Numbered from the stretch's first letter, positions 27,613 through 36,432 are shown. The stretch is 64,000 nt of DNA from Aestuariirhabdus litorea (GCF_003864255.1 NZ_QWEZ01000001.1:620001-684000), one strand, 5' to 3'. A program made the numbers and translations. Notes: generated by a model not told the origin, from the sequence alone.

Positions 27613-28746
27613 TTATAGGGCGAAGTCGCCGAAGTCTTCACCATCCACATCGCGGTCGATGGCACCCACCAGGTAGGAGGTGATTTCGGTCTCCTGGGGA
27701 GCTACCTGCACATTATCGCTGACCAGCCAGGTGTTCATCCAGGGCAGAGGGTTGTTGGTCACCTGGTACTTGGGCGTCAGGCCAATCTGCTGCATGCGCT
27801 GGTTGGCAATGTACTCGACGTACTGCTTAAGGATCTCGGCGTTGAGACCGATCATGGAGCCATCCTTGAACAGGTACTCGGCCCAGGCTTTCTCGTCGCG
27901 CACCACCTCGTCAAACATCCGGTAGGCGAGGGTTTCGTTTTCGCGAATGATCTCTGCCATCTGCGGGTCATCCTTGCCGGCGCGCCAGGTGTTGATGACG
28001 TGCTGACCAGCGCTGGTGTGGAGGGCTTCGTCCCGTGCGATCAGCTTGATGATCTTGGCGTTGCCCTCCATCAGGCTGCGTTCGGCAAAGGCAAAACTGC
28101 AAGCGAAGCTGACGTAGAAGCGAACCCCCTCCATGATATTGAGGCTGAGGATGGCGAGGAACAGCTTTTTCTTCAGCTCCGGCAGTGAGATCACCTTGCG
28201 CTCACCGTTGACGGAATGGTTGCCTTCACCGAGCAGGTTGAACCAGCTGCTGTACTCGATCAGGTCGTCGTAGTAGCGGCAGATCTGGGTGGAACGCTCG
28301 ACGATCTCCTCGATCTCGATAATGCCGTTGAAAATTTCGGTCGGATTATCGAAAACGTTGCGGATGATGTGGGAATAGGACTTGGAGTGGATCGCCGACT
28401 CCACCGCTGAAAACAGTTCGTACATCGCCTCCAGCTCGGGCAGGGAAACGGCCGGCAGGGTCGCCATGGCGATCGAGCGGCCAGCGGCTGCATCCGCCAG
28501 GGTCTGGAATCGCAGGTTGGCGAGGAAGATATGGCGCTCGTGCTCCGGCAGGGACTGGAAGTCGAGCCGGTCCTTGGAAACGTCGATCTCTTCCGGGCGC
28601 CAGAAGAAAGAGAGTTGCTTGTCGGTCAGCTTTTCGAAAATCGGGTAGCGCTGCTCGTCGAAGCGCAGCACGTTGACGGGCTGGCCGAGAAACATCGGCT
28701 CTTTCAGCTGGTCGTGCTTCTGGGTATTGAATGTGGTGTAACGCAT
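27613..28746 (-). CDS. nrdB: Class Ia ribonucleotide reductase, beta subunit
   Basis: A 377-residue R2 subunit that carries the diiron-tyrosyl radical needed by NrdA. Iron-ligand helices are visible, including [13 protein letters not shown] (Glu, His and the radical Tyr, equivalent to E. coli E115, H118 and Y122) and [15 protein letters not shown] (equivalent to E238 and H241). The C terminus [11 protein letters not shown] fits the tail that docks on NrdA. It follows nrdA by 74 bases, which contain a hairpin. Confidence 0.97.
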   Translation of the reverse strand: MRYTTFNTQKHDQLKEPMFLGQPVNVLRFDEQRYPIFEKLTDKQLSFFWRPEEIDVSKDRLDFQSLPEHERHIFLANLRFQTLADAAAGRSIAMATLPAVSLPELEAMYELFSAVESAIHSKSYSHIIRNVFDNPTEIFNGIIEIEEIVERSTQICRYYDDLIEYSSWFNLLGEGNHSVNGERKVISLPELKKKLFLAILSLNIMEGVRFYVSFACSFAFAERSLMEGNAKIIKLIARDEALHTSAGQHVINTWRAGKDDPQMAEIIRENETLAYRMFDEVVRDEKAWAEYLFKDGSMIGLNAEILKQYVEYIANQRMQQIGLTPKYQVTNNPLPWMNTWLVSDNVQVAPQETEITSYLVGAIDRDVDGEDFGDFAL

Positions 28747-28769
28747 GGTTTTATTCCGTTAGGTCGACC

Positions 28770-28790
28770 GGGATGCGCGGGGCGCATCCC
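28770..28790. repeat. Intercistronic hairpin between nrdA and nrdB
   Basis: GGGATGCG (28770-28777) and CGCATCCC (28783-28790) form a perfect 8-bp stem with a 5-base loop. In the nrdA-to-nrdB direction there is no T-run, so it is probably not a terminator. Such hairpins can tune mRNA stability and the ratio of the two subunits. Confidence 0.65.
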
Positions 28791-28820
28791 TTCAATAGGG
28801 CGCGATAGTGACGCTATGGG

Positions 28821-31091
28821 TTAGATCTTGCAAGCCCCGCCCGCGCAACCATCATCCTCTTCGCCGTGGCTGTCCTCGGCACCGTCATGGGTGTTGTGGT
28901 AGTAGAGGGTCTTGACCCCCAGCTTGTAAGCGGTCAACAGGTCCTTGAGCAGCAGCTTCATGGGGACCTTGTTGCCCTCGAAGCGGGCGGGGTCGTAGTT
29001 GGTGTTGGCTGAGATGGTCTGGTCGATAAATTTCTGCATGATGGCCACCAGCTGCAGGTAGCCATCGTTGCTGGGAATATCCCACAGCAGCTCGTACTGG
29101 TTGCGGCAGTTTTCGTAGTCGGGCACCACCTGCTTGAGGATGCCGTCCTTGCTCTGCTTGACGCTGACAAAGCCCCGCGGTGGCTCGATGCCGTTGGTGG
29201 CGTTGCTGATCTGCGAGGAGGTTTCCGAAGGCATCAGGGCGCTCAGGGTGCTGTTACGCAGACCGTGTTGCTTGATGCTGTCGCGCAGGCTCTCCCAATC
29301 GTAGTGGAGCGGCTCGCTGCAGACGCCATCGAGATCCCTCTTGTAGGTGTCGATGGGGAGTACGCCTTCGGCGTAACGGGTATCACTGAACTTGGGGCAG
29401 GCTCCCTGCTCACGGGCCAGCTCGTTGGAGGCCTTGAGCAGATAGTACTGGATCGCCTCGAAGGTGCGGTGGGTAAGGCCGTTGGCGCTGCCGTCGGAGT
29501 ATTTCACCCCGTTCTTGGCCAGGTAGTAGGCGTAGTTGATGACCCCCACACCGAGGGTGCGACGCGCCATGCTGGCACTGCGGGCGGCGGGGATCGGGTA
29601 CTCCTGGTAGGTCAGCAGGCTGTCCAGTGCACGCACGATCAGGTCAGCCAGCTCGCCCAGCTCGTCGAGGTTCTCCAGCGCGCCCAGGTTGAAGGCCGCC
29701 AGGGTGCAGAGGGCGATCTCCCCCTCTTCGTCGTCGACGTGGTTGAGGGGTTTGGTGGGCAGTGCGATCTCCAGGCAGAGGTTGCTCTGGCGGATCGGTG
29801 CCTTCATCGGGTCGAAGGGGCTGTGGGTGTTGCAGTGGTCCACGTTCTGCAGGTAGATGCGGCCGGTGTTGGCGCGCTCGGCAGCAAACATCGAGAACAG
29901 CTCCACCGCCTTGATGGTCTTCTTGCGAATGCTCGGGTCCTGCTCGTACTTAACGTAGAGCTCATCGAACTTGTTCTGGTCCTGAAAGAAGGCGTCGTAG
30001 AGACCGGGTACATCGGAGGGGCTGAACAGGGTGATGTCGCCGCCCTGGATCAGGCGCTGGTACATCAGCTTGTTGAACTGGACCCCGTAGTCGAGGTGGC
30101 GCACCCGGTTCTCCTCAACTCCGCGGTTGTTTTTCAGTACCAGCAGTGACTCGACCTCAAGGTGCCACAGGGGGTAGAAGAGGGTCGCCGCGCCGCCACG
30201 AACACCGCCCTGGGAGCAGCTCTTGACCGCGGTCTGGAAGTGCTTGAAGAAGGGGATACAACCGGTGTGGAACGCCTCACCGTTGCGGATCGGGCTGCCA
30301 AGGGCGCGGATGCGGCCGGCGTTGATGCCAATACCGGCGCGCTGGCTGACGTATTTAACGATGGCGCTGGAGGTAGCGTTGATGGAGTCCAGCGAGTCGC
30401 CGCACTCGATCAGCACGCAGGAGCTGAACTGGCGGGTAGGGGTGCGCACCCCGGACATGATCGGGGTTGGCAGCGATAGCTTGAACAGGGAGACCGCATC
30501 GTAGAAACGGCGGATGTAGGCCATCCGCGTCTCTTTCGGGTAGCTGGAGAAGAGACAGGCGGCGATCAGTACGTAAAGGAACTGGGGGCTCTCGTAGTAC
30601 TGGCCGGTGACCCGGTTCTTGACCAGGTATTTGCCTTCAAGCTGCTTGACCGCAGCGTAGCTGAAGTTCATATCGCGACGGTGGTCGATGAAGTTGTTCA
30701 TCTCCTCGAATTCGTCGGCGCTGTAATCGGTCAGCAGGTGGGCGTCGTAACGCTTCATGTCCACCATCTTGCTGACGTGCTCGAGCAGGGTAGGGGGCTC
30801 GAAGGCTCCATAGGCTTTTTTGCGCAGGTGGTAGATCGCCAGGCGGGCGGCCAGGTACTGGTAATCGGGCGCTTCACGGGAAATCAGGTCGGCCGCCGAC
30901 TTGATAATGGTCTCGTGAATTTCGGAGGTGGTAATCCCTTCATAAAACTGGATGTGGGACTTCATCTCTACCTGGGAGACAGAAACGTTGTTCAGCCCCT
31001 CGGCTGCCCAGTTGATAACCCGGTGGAGTTTCTCCCAGTCGAGGGATTCCTGGCGGCCGTCACGCTTGGTGACCAGTAGTTTGGTATTCAT
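28821..31091 (-). CDS. nrdA: Class Ia ribonucleotide reductase, alpha subunit
   Basis: A 756-residue large subunit that reduces ribonucleoside diphosphates. An N-terminal ATP-cone activity domain (LLVTKRDGRQESLDWEKL) is present. Active-site pieces are RQFSSCVLIECGDSLDSI, SNLCLEIALPT (Asn, Cys and Glu of the radical site) and IALCTLAAFNLG. The C-terminal CAGGACKI supplies the redox Cys pair re-reduced by thioredoxin or glutaredoxin. First gene of nrdA-nrdB-ferredoxin, with a long and site-rich upstream region. Confidence 0.97.
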   Translation of the reverse strand: MNTKLLVTKRDGRQESLDWEKLHRVINWAAEGLNNVSVSQVEMKSHIQFYEGITTSEIHETIIKSAADLISREAPDYQYLAARLAIYHLRKKAYGAFEPPTLLEHVSKMVDMKRYDAHLLTDYSADEFEEMNNFIDHRRDMNFSYAAVKQLEGKYLVKNRVTGQYYESPQFLYVLIAACLFSSYPKETRMAYIRRFYDAVSLFKLSLPTPIMSGVRTPTRQFSSCVLIECGDSLDSINATSSAIVKYVSQRAGIGINAGRIRALGSPIRNGEAFHTGCIPFFKHFQTAVKSCSQGGVRGGAATLFYPLWHLEVESLLVLKNNRGVEENRVRHLDYGVQFNKLMYQRLIQGGDITLFSPSDVPGLYDAFFQDQNKFDELYVKYEQDPSIRKKTIKAVELFSMFAAERANTGRIYLQNVDHCNTHSPFDPMKAPIRQSNLCLEIALPTKPLNHVDDEEGEIALCTLAAFNLGALENLDELGELADLIVRALDSLLTYQEYPIPAARSASMARRTLGVGVINYAYYLAKNGVKYSDGSANGLTHRTFEAIQYYLLKASNELAREQGACPKFSDTRYAEGVLPIDTYKRDLDGVCSEPLHYDWESLRDSIKQHGLRNSTLSALMPSETSSQISNATNGIEPPRGFVSVKQSKDGILKQVVPDYENCRNQYELLWDIPSNDGYLQLVAIMQKFIDQTISANTNYDPARFEGNKVPMKLLLKDLLTAYKLGVKTLYYHNTHDGAEDSHGEEDDGCAGGACKI

Positions 31092-31120
31092 AGGATGTAG
31101 TACCTGCGGTTAAAAATGAA

Positions 31121-31136
31121 ACACAACATATAGTGT
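31121..31136 (-). promoter_or_regulatory. NrdR box next to nrdA
   Basis: The 16-base sequence ACACAACATATAGTGT matches the NrdR box consensus ACACwATATATwGTGT at 15 of 16 positions. It lies 30 bases before the nrdA start codon. NrdR is the ATP/dATP-sensing repressor of ribonucleotide reductase genes. Confidence 0.8.
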
Positions 31137-31316
31137 TGTGAGCTCCCCCTGAAGTGTGCAAGGCGGGGTACAATTCCAGCGTTGCGGGCTGTCACACGGA
31201 AGGTGGCCCGGAAACGGCCTGGCGTGGTCTTTCCCCCGATCATTCCCGCGTAGCGCGGTGGCTGACTTGCTGCACTCCTGCCTGTAAAAAAGCAGCAATG
31301 CACATCGCAAAGGTGC

Positions 31317-31330
31317 TTGACATTTGTCAA
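31317..31330. promoter_or_regulatory. FNR/Anr-like palindrome in the nrdA control region
   Basis: TTGACATTTGTCAA is a perfect 5-4-5 inverted repeat. It matches the FNR/Anr consensus TTGATnnnnATCAA at 8 of 10 fixed positions, with a symmetric T-to-C change in both halves. It sits 16 bases from the perfect NrdR box. Oxygen-dependent control of nrdA is a guess from this match only. Confidence 0.35.
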
Positions 31331-31346
31331 TGATTTTGTGCCAGGC

Positions 31347-31393
31347 ACACAATATATAGTGTTTTAGTGATCAATGGACACAAGATAATAGGG
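31347..31393 (-). promoter_or_regulatory. NrdR box pair (one perfect, one degenerate)
   Basis: ACACAATATATAGTGT at 31347-31362 is a perfect NrdR consensus. Exactly 31 bases further, 31378-31393 begins with ACACAA and agrees with the consensus at about 10 of 16 positions. A spacing of about 31-32 bp, three helical turns, is what paired NrdR sites show in other bacteria. On the nrdA strand the boxes would overlap a possible promoter. Confidence 0.75.
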
Positions 31394-31410
31394 ATTGGTC
31401 TCGAATGCAA

Positions 31411-31452
31411 GGTGGGTAAGCTGGGTGTATCTTGTGGATAAGATGTGGGTTG
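31411..31452 (-). promoter_or_regulatory. DnaA-box cluster upstream of nrdA
   Basis: 31433-31441 reads TGTGGATAA, the exact reverse complement of the DnaA consensus TTATCCACA. Weaker matches in the same orientation lie at 31411-31419 (7 of 9) and 31444-31452 (6 of 9), with another at 31524-31532 (7 of 9). In E. coli, DnaA binds upstream of nrdAB and links dNTP supply to replication. The same link is likely here. Confidence 0.65.
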
Positions 31453-31602
31453 CTGCGCAGGTAAGCGGTTACCAACAGCGCACGGTCGGTGAGGTGGACG
31501 TTTGCGGAAAAAGGGCCAAAACCTGTGGATTGCCGGGCAGGGCCGATTCGGTTGCCCGGGGCCGCATCCCGTAGGGCAGGAGTCGGTCTCTGGCGAAATC
31601 CT

Positions 31603-31618
31603 ATACTATATATTGTGG
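31603..31618. promoter_or_regulatory. Third NrdR-like box, between nrdA and the response regulator
   Basis: ATACTATATATTGTGG agrees with the NrdR consensus at 14 of 16 positions. It is 256 bases from the perfect box and 249 bases before the response-regulator GTG. It could be a distal site for nrdA or act on the divergent transcript. No protein-coding frame between 31092 and 31866 is convincing. Confidence 0.5.
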
Positions 31619-31866
31619 TGTCAGCCCGGGGTGGCCAGCCGTGGTCAAGCCGCAGCGTGGCGCAAAATTCATTTCCTGGCGGAGGACCGTCTACATCGAC
31701 CCGCAGCGTGTTGGCGGGGCTCTCCGCGGGAGTGTGACCGGGGGGGCTGTATGCGACCGCGGGATAGGATAATCTACCCTGCAAGGGGAGAGAGCCCGCC
31801 ATAGCTGTGTCGAGCAACTCGCTAAATACCACTGTCTTCAAATAACTGTCGGGGATACATACGCAC

Positions 31867-32598
31867 GTGGACACAACGGAAACCGGTCGAATTCTGATTG
31901 TCGAGGATGATGAGCGCCTGGCGGAGCTGACCAGGGAGTACCTGGAAAGCAATGGCCTGAGCGTGGGGGTCGAGGGCGATGGTGCCAAGGCGGTCGATCG
32001 TATCCTGGCCGAGCAACCTGATCTGGTGGTACTGGACCTGATGTTGCCGGGGGAGGACGGGGTCTCCATCTGTCGCCGGGTGCGTCAGGACTATCAGGGG
32101 CCCATCCTGATGCTGACCGCCCGTACCGACGACCTGGATCAGGTGCTGGGCCTGGAGATGGGCGCCGATGACTATGTATTCAAGCCCGTGCGTCCCCGGG
32201 TACTGCTGGCACGAGTGCGAGCGCTGTTGCGCCGCAGCAACACGCCGGCGGCGGGCAACGAGCCGGAGGGGAGCGGAGATCAGTCACGCCTCAGCTTCGG
32301 CAAATTGGTGGTCGATAGCGCGATGCGCGAGGCCTGGCTCAATGAGGAGAGTATCGAACTCACCAGCGCAGAGTTCGATCTGCTGTGGCTGCTGGCCAGC
32401 AACGCGGGTCGGGTTCTCAGCCGGGAGGAGATTTTCGCGGCACTGCGGGGTATCGAATACGACGGCCAGGATCGTTCCATTGATGTTCGGGTTTCCCGCA
32501 TTCGCCCCAAGATCGGCGATGACCCGATGCATCCGCGCCTGATCAAGACGGTTCGCAGCAAAGGCTACCTTTTTGTCAAAGAGGCGGCGCCCGTCTGA
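31867..32598 (+). CDS. OmpR-family response regulator, RstA-like
   Basis: A 243-residue two-domain regulator. The receiver has acidic pocket DD at residues 14-15, phospho-acceptor Asp57 in VVLDLMLPGEDG and the conserved Lys in DDYVFKPVRP. The C-terminal winged helix includes LTSAEFDLLWLLASNAGRV and RSIDVRVSRIRPKIGDD. The FKPVRPRVLLARVRALLRRS segment resembles RstA. The start is GTG 31867; no better ATG exists before the receiver domain. The kinase gene follows after 59 bases. Confidence 0.92.
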   Translation: MDTTETGRILIVEDDERLAELTREYLESNGLSVGVEGDGAKAVDRILAEQPDLVVLDLMLPGEDGVSICRRVRQDYQGPILMLTARTDDLDQVLGLEMGADDYVFKPVRPRVLLARVRALLRRSNTPAAGNEPEGSGDQSRLSFGKLVVDSAMREAWLNEESIELTSAEFDLLWLLASNAGRVLSREEIFAALRGIEYDGQDRSIDVRVSRIRPKIGDDPMHPRLIKTVRSKGYLFVKEAAPV

Positions 32599-32657
32599 CC
32601 TGATGACGATCCGTAAGTGATCGCCGTTGCCCTCCTCTCCATAACCCGGGATCCATC

Positions 32658-34247
32658 GTGACCAGTATCTTTCTGCGTATCTATGGCGGCCTGCTGTTTA
32701 CCCTGGTGTTGGTCGCGGTACTGTCGGGCCTGGCGGTAACCATCATCAACGGGGTTCGCCTGGCCGAGTACCGGCAGGAGATGGCCGAGGGGACCTTTAG
32801 CCTGGTGGCGGAGGAGTTGCAGCGGCTGCCTCCCGGTCAGAGGCCCGAGGCACTGGCCAGGCTCGAGTTGGTGCTGGGCATTGAGCTGGTTTTGCTCCCC
32901 CACTGGGAGTCCGGGCTGGATCACGAGCAGCTCGACCGCGCGGAGCGTCAAGGGGTACTGGTCGAGATCGCCCCCGATAACCGGGGACAGATTTTTATGC
33001 CGCTGAATGACGGCATGATGTTGCGCGCCGAGATCAACAGCCTTACCGAACAGCTGGCCTATGGCACCCTGCAGTTGCTGCTGGAACGGCTTTATCCCTT
33101 GCCACCGGAGGCGCGCGGCGGGGTGCTGGCGGAGTTACAGGTACATCGGTTTGGCTATGCCCTGGAGCTGGTCTCGCCTGAACAGTCACAGCTAAGTGAA
33201 CCCCAACTGATCCGCCTGGCCAAGGGGGAAACCCTTACCCAGCTCGGGGAGGGCGCCGGCTCGGTGCTGTTCTTTTCCCCCCTCAAGGATGAGCCCCGCC
33301 TGCTCAAGGTAGGGCCGGTCAGGTTATTTGAGCTCTACCCGTTCAAGCTGCTGATGTCGATTGTGCTCTTTATGTCCACCTCGGTCTCTCTGGCGATCTA
33401 TGTACTGGTGCGCGGACTCGAACGGCGCCTGAGGAAACTGGAGAGTGCAGCCACCCACATATCACGAGGTAACCTGGATGCCCGGGTAGAGGTTCGTGGT
33501 GCTGACTCGGTTGGACGGTTGGCAATGGCCTTCAACGGCATGGCCAGCCATATCCAGCGACTGCTCAGCATCCAGAAGGAGATGATTCGCGGTGTTTCCC
33601 ACGAGCTGCGGACTCCGGTGGCACGCCTGCGTTTCGGGTTGGAGATGGTGGCCGATGCCACCTCCGAATCACAGCGGATGCGGCATCTGGAGGGGATGGA
33701 TAATGATATTCAGGAGCTCGATACCCTGGTGGATGAGATCCTCACCTACGCCAATCTGGAGCAGGGGTCGCCGGTAATCCATTTTCGGCGTGAGGATATC
33801 GATGGCATCCTCGACCAGGTCACCCGGGAACAGAGCCAGACGAACCCGGATATCCAGATTGAGCACCGGCGCAGCCAGTTACCGGAGATGATGCGAAAAG
33901 CGGAGGTTGAACGCCGATACATGCATCGGGCCGTGCAAAACCTTGTGGGTAATGCCTGCCGCTACGCCCGTGGCAGGGTACGGGTCAGCTATCACCTCAA
34001 CGCTGAAAACTGCCGTATTGATGTGGAGGACGATGGTCCGGGTATTCCGGAAGAGCAGTGGGAGCGAGTGTTTACCCCTTTTACCCGCCTGGACGACAGC
34101 CGCACCCGCGCTTCCGGTGGTTACGGGTTGGGGCTCTCCATTGTTCGACGTATTGTGTACTGGCATAACGGCCGGGCTCTGGTAGGACACAGTGATCTGG
34201 GGGGTGCCCGCTTCAGTATTGTCTGGCCCCGCAAGCAGCGTCGCTAG
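32658..34247 (+). CDS. Sensor histidine kinase, RstB-like
   Basis: A 529-residue membrane kinase. Transmembrane segments lie near residues 8-30 and 232-255 and enclose a periplasmic domain of about 200 residues. A HAMP domain follows, then the H-box GVSHELRTPVARL with phospho-accepting His315, N-box NLVGNACRYARG, and the G-boxes DDGPGIPEEQW and GGYGLGLSIVRRI. It pairs with the upstream regulator. The periplasmic signal is unknown. E. coli RstB is shorter (about 430), so this sensor domain is enlarged. Confidence 0.92.
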   Translation: MTSIFLRIYGGLLFTLVLVAVLSGLAVTIINGVRLAEYRQEMAEGTFSLVAEELQRLPPGQRPEALARLELVLGIELVLLPHWESGLDHEQLDRAERQGVLVEIAPDNRGQIFMPLNDGMMLRAEINSLTEQLAYGTLQLLLERLYPLPPEARGGVLAELQVHRFGYALELVSPEQSQLSEPQLIRLAKGETLTQLGEGAGSVLFFSPLKDEPRLLKVGPVRLFELYPFKLLMSIVLFMSTSVSLAIYVLVRGLERRLRKLESAATHISRGNLDARVEVRGADSVGRLAMAFNGMASHIQRLLSIQKEMIRGVSHELRTPVARLRFGLEMVADATSESQRMRHLEGMDNDIQELDTLVDEILTYANLEQGSPVIHFRREDIDGILDQVTREQSQTNPDIQIEHRRSQLPEMMRKAEVERRYMHRAVQNLVGNACRYARGRVRVSYHLNAENCRIDVEDDGPGIPEEQWERVFTPFTRLDDSRTRASGGYGLGLSIVRRIVYWHNGRALVGHSDLGGARFSIVWPRKQRR

Positions 34248-34347
34248 CAGATGAGACTCTTTGACTGGGTTGCCCTTGCCCCGATGCCCCTGCCGCCTAT
34301 AATGCCCTTGGCGCTGTATCACTTCGGTACGGCGGGGTATCAATGGA

Positions 34348-35157
34348 TTGAGTGTAACCCTGTTGAAAATTAGACGATTGAACACAACCCCATTATCGGT
34401 ACGGAGTGCCGGGCTTTCTCTGTGGCTGTGGGGCGGGCTGTATCTGTTGTTCGCGAGTTTGCCCCTCAGGGCTGAGGAGCTGAGGGTGTCGATGGTGGCC
34501 GATACGCCGATGCAGATGATCGCCGAGCGTGTGATGACGCAGGTCTATGAGCGTTTAAATCTGGCCCTGACACCCGTTCCCCTGCCCGCCAAGCGGGCGC
34601 TTCAAGCCGCCGATAGCGGCCAGGTCGACGCCGAGCTGTTGCGGGTGGCCGATATCGTAACCCGCTACACGAACCTGCTACGGGTTCCTGAACCCTACCT
34701 TATGATGCAGGCGATGGCCTTCAGTCGGGCCGGCTTCCCACCCATCCGCCGCTGGGAAGACCTCAAGCCCTACCGGGTCGGTGTGATGCGGGGCGTTCAC
34801 TACAGTGCCCAGGCAACGGAGGGGATGGACCGCCTGATTGCCAACGATATGGAGCAGTTGTTCGACCTGCTGCAAAAAGGGCGCGTTGATCTGGTGGTGA
34901 CGGCTAAACTCAATGGGGCCATAGAGATGCGCCAGCGCAGTGGCCCCCCGCTGATGATGCACCCAACCCCCCTCTACGAGGCGCCCATGTACCATTTCAT
35001 GAACCGCCGCCACGGCGCGCTGGTCGACGCGCTGAGCCGGGAGATCGCCGACCTCAAGGCGAGTGGCCAGTTGCAGCGCTGGGTGGATGAGGCAGTTGTA
35101 GAAACCGCCGTTGAGCTCAGTGCAACTCGGACCAAGGCCTTTGTCCAGCACAAGTAA
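34348..35157 (+). CDS. Periplasmic solute-binding-like protein (SBP family 3 fold)
   Basis: A 269-residue protein with a signal peptide (LSLWLWGGLYLLFASLPLRA) and a type II solute-binding fold: ELRVSMVADTPMQMIAERVM at the start, RRWEDLKPYRVGVMRG in the middle and LQKGRVDLVVTAKLN. No ABC permease or ATPase is adjacent, so it may be a stand-alone sensor-type binding protein, possibly for the upstream two-component system. There is no ATG before the signal peptide; starts are TTG 34348 or nearby GTG/TTG codons. Confidence 0.8.
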   Translation: MSVTLLKIRRLNTTPLSVRSAGLSLWLWGGLYLLFASLPLRAEELRVSMVADTPMQMIAERVMTQVYERLNLALTPVPLPAKRALQAADSGQVDAELLRVADIVTRYTNLLRVPEPYLMMQAMAFSRAGFPPIRRWEDLKPYRVGVMRGVHYSAQATEGMDRLIANDMEQLFDLLQKGRVDLVVTAKLNGAIEMRQRSGPPLMMHPTPLYEAPMYHFMNRRHGALVDALSREIADLKASGQLQRWVDEAVVETAVELSATRTKAFVQHK

Positions 35158-35203
35158 GCTATAGTCAACAGGTTTGATGGCCCCTTTCCCCAACCGCTGG
35201 TCG

Positions 35204-35518
35204 ATGGAGAGCCCCTTGTACGCTGTCATCTTTACCGCCACCCTTAAGTTGGTTGACGCTGATTACCTGAAAACCGCTGCTCGCCTCCGGGAGTTGGCGC
35301 TGTCCCGTTACGGTTGCCTGGCGTTTTCGTCGGTGACCGAGGGGAAACGCGAGATAGCGATCTCCTACTGGGAAACTGAGGCGGCCATCGCCGATTGGAA
35401 ACGCGACCCCGAGCATCGGCAGGCGCAGCTGAGCGGGCGCGATCGCTGGTACGCCTCCTACCGGGTTGAGGTGGCCCGTATCGAGCGACAGTACGAGCAG
35501 AGCGAGGAGGGTGTATGA
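35204..35518 (+). CDS. Antibiotic-biosynthesis-monooxygenase-fold (ABM) protein
   Basis: A 104-residue ferredoxin-like alpha/beta protein: YAVIFTATLKLVDADYLKTA, then GCLAFSSVTEG, then ISYWETEAAIADWKRDPEHR. The pattern is that of YgiN/ABM proteins, cofactor-free oxygenases or heme/quinone-related enzymes. ATG 35204 is preferred; longer in-frame starts exist at 35174-35177. It overlaps the next rhodanese gene by 4 bases (ATGA), so the two are coupled. Confidence 0.85.
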   Translation: MESPLYAVIFTATLKLVDADYLKTAARLRELALSRYGCLAFSSVTEGKREIAISYWETEAAIADWKRDPEHRQAQLSGRDRWYASYRVEVARIERQYEQSEEGV

Positions 35519-35922
35519 AACCGGTACTGAGCAAGGGCTTCTTCGCCCTGTTGGAGGAGGCGGAGCAGGCGGTTGAAAGCCTGACCCCTGAACAGCTGAT
35601 GGAGTCGCGCGGGGATGATAAGGATCTGCTGCTGGTGGATCTGCGGGATATCCGAGAGCTGCAACGCGAAGGCAAGATCCCCGGAGCCTTCCACATGCCC
35701 CGGGGGATGATGGAGTTCTGGATCGACCCCGAGAGCCCGTATTTCAAAGGGATCTTCGCGGAGCATTCACGCTGGGTCTTTTACTGCAACAAGGGCTGGC
35801 GCTCGGCATTGACCACCCATACGGCGATGCAGATGGGGGTGACCCATATCGCCCACCTGGCAGGGGGATTCTCCGCCTGGGTGGACGCCGGGGGGGAGGT
35901 AGAGGAGGTCCCCAAGCGCTAG
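35515..35922 (+). CDS. Cytoplasmic rhodanese-like protein
   Basis: A 135-residue single-domain sulfurtransferase-type protein without a signal peptide. It has LLVDLRDIRELQREGKIPGA, the active-site loop FYCNKGWRSA with catalytic Cys, and HLAGGFSAWVDAGG. It is translationally coupled to the ABM protein and followed by a DUF302 gene 27 bases on. This three-gene set suggests a thiol or oxidative-stress role (inference). Confidence 0.9.
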   Translation: MKPVLSKGFFALLEEAEQAVESLTPEQLMESRGDDKDLLLVDLRDIRELQREGKIPGAFHMPRGMMEFWIDPESPYFKGIFAEHSRWVFYCNKGWRSALTTHTAMQMGVTHIAHLAGGFSAWVDAGGEVEEVPKR

Positions 35923-35949
35923 CACTGGTCGCTCACTCGGGAGGAGCTT

Positions 35950-36423
35950 ATGAAACGCTTTAAACCTGCATCGGCTGGAGTGCTGGCCCTACTGGTCAGC
36001 AGTCTGCTGGGGGCAATCCATGCCCAGGCCGACGATGGGTTGCTTTGGGTCGGTAGCGCCCATAGTGTCGCCACCACCAGCGAGCGGCTGCAGGCGCTGT
36101 TGTCCCGCAAGGGGATTACCCTGTTTGCCCGCATTGACCATGGTGCCGGAGCGCGCTCGGTGGGGCGTAGCCTGCCCCCCACCGAGTTGCTGATCTTCGG
36201 TAACCCTAAACTGGGTACGCCGTTGATGGAGTGCCAGCCCAGTGTGGCGGTGGATTTGCCGCAGAAGATGCTGATCAGCGAGGACGAGGAGGGCAGGGTA
36301 TGGCTCAGCTACACCGCACCCGCCTATCTGGCACAGCGTCACCGGATAGAGGGGTGTGACGCTGTGCTGCAGACGGTGTCCGGCGCGCTGGCTGCCCTGG
36401 CGCGGGCAGCCGCCTCTCCATGA
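35950..36423 (+). CDS. Secreted DUF302 domain protein
   Basis: A 157-residue protein with a signal peptide (residues 1-27, cut after AQA). It is followed by the DUF302 core: VATTSERLQALLSRKGITLFARIDHGAGA, LLIFGNPKLGTPLM and the C-terminal AVDLPQKMLISEDEEGRVWLSY segments. DUF302 structures are known but no biochemical function is settled. It is the last gene of the ABM-rhodanese-DUF302 set and converges with the LysR-type regulator gene. Confidence 0.9.
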   Translation: MKRFKPASAGVLALLVSSLLGAIHAQADDGLLWVGSAHSVATTSERLQALLSRKGITLFARIDHGAGARSVGRSLPPTELLIFGNPKLGTPLMECQPSVAVDLPQKMLISEDEEGRVWLSYTAPAYLAQRHRIEGCDAVLQTVSGALAALARAAASP

Positions 36424-36432
36424 TATCGAGGG

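Noticed and set aside
31371-32069. Frames across the nrdA/response-regulator intergenic region on both strands
   Set aside because: They run over NrdR and DnaA sites and into the response-regulator gene, lack ribosome sites, and have Ser/Pro/Arg-rich composition with no family features.
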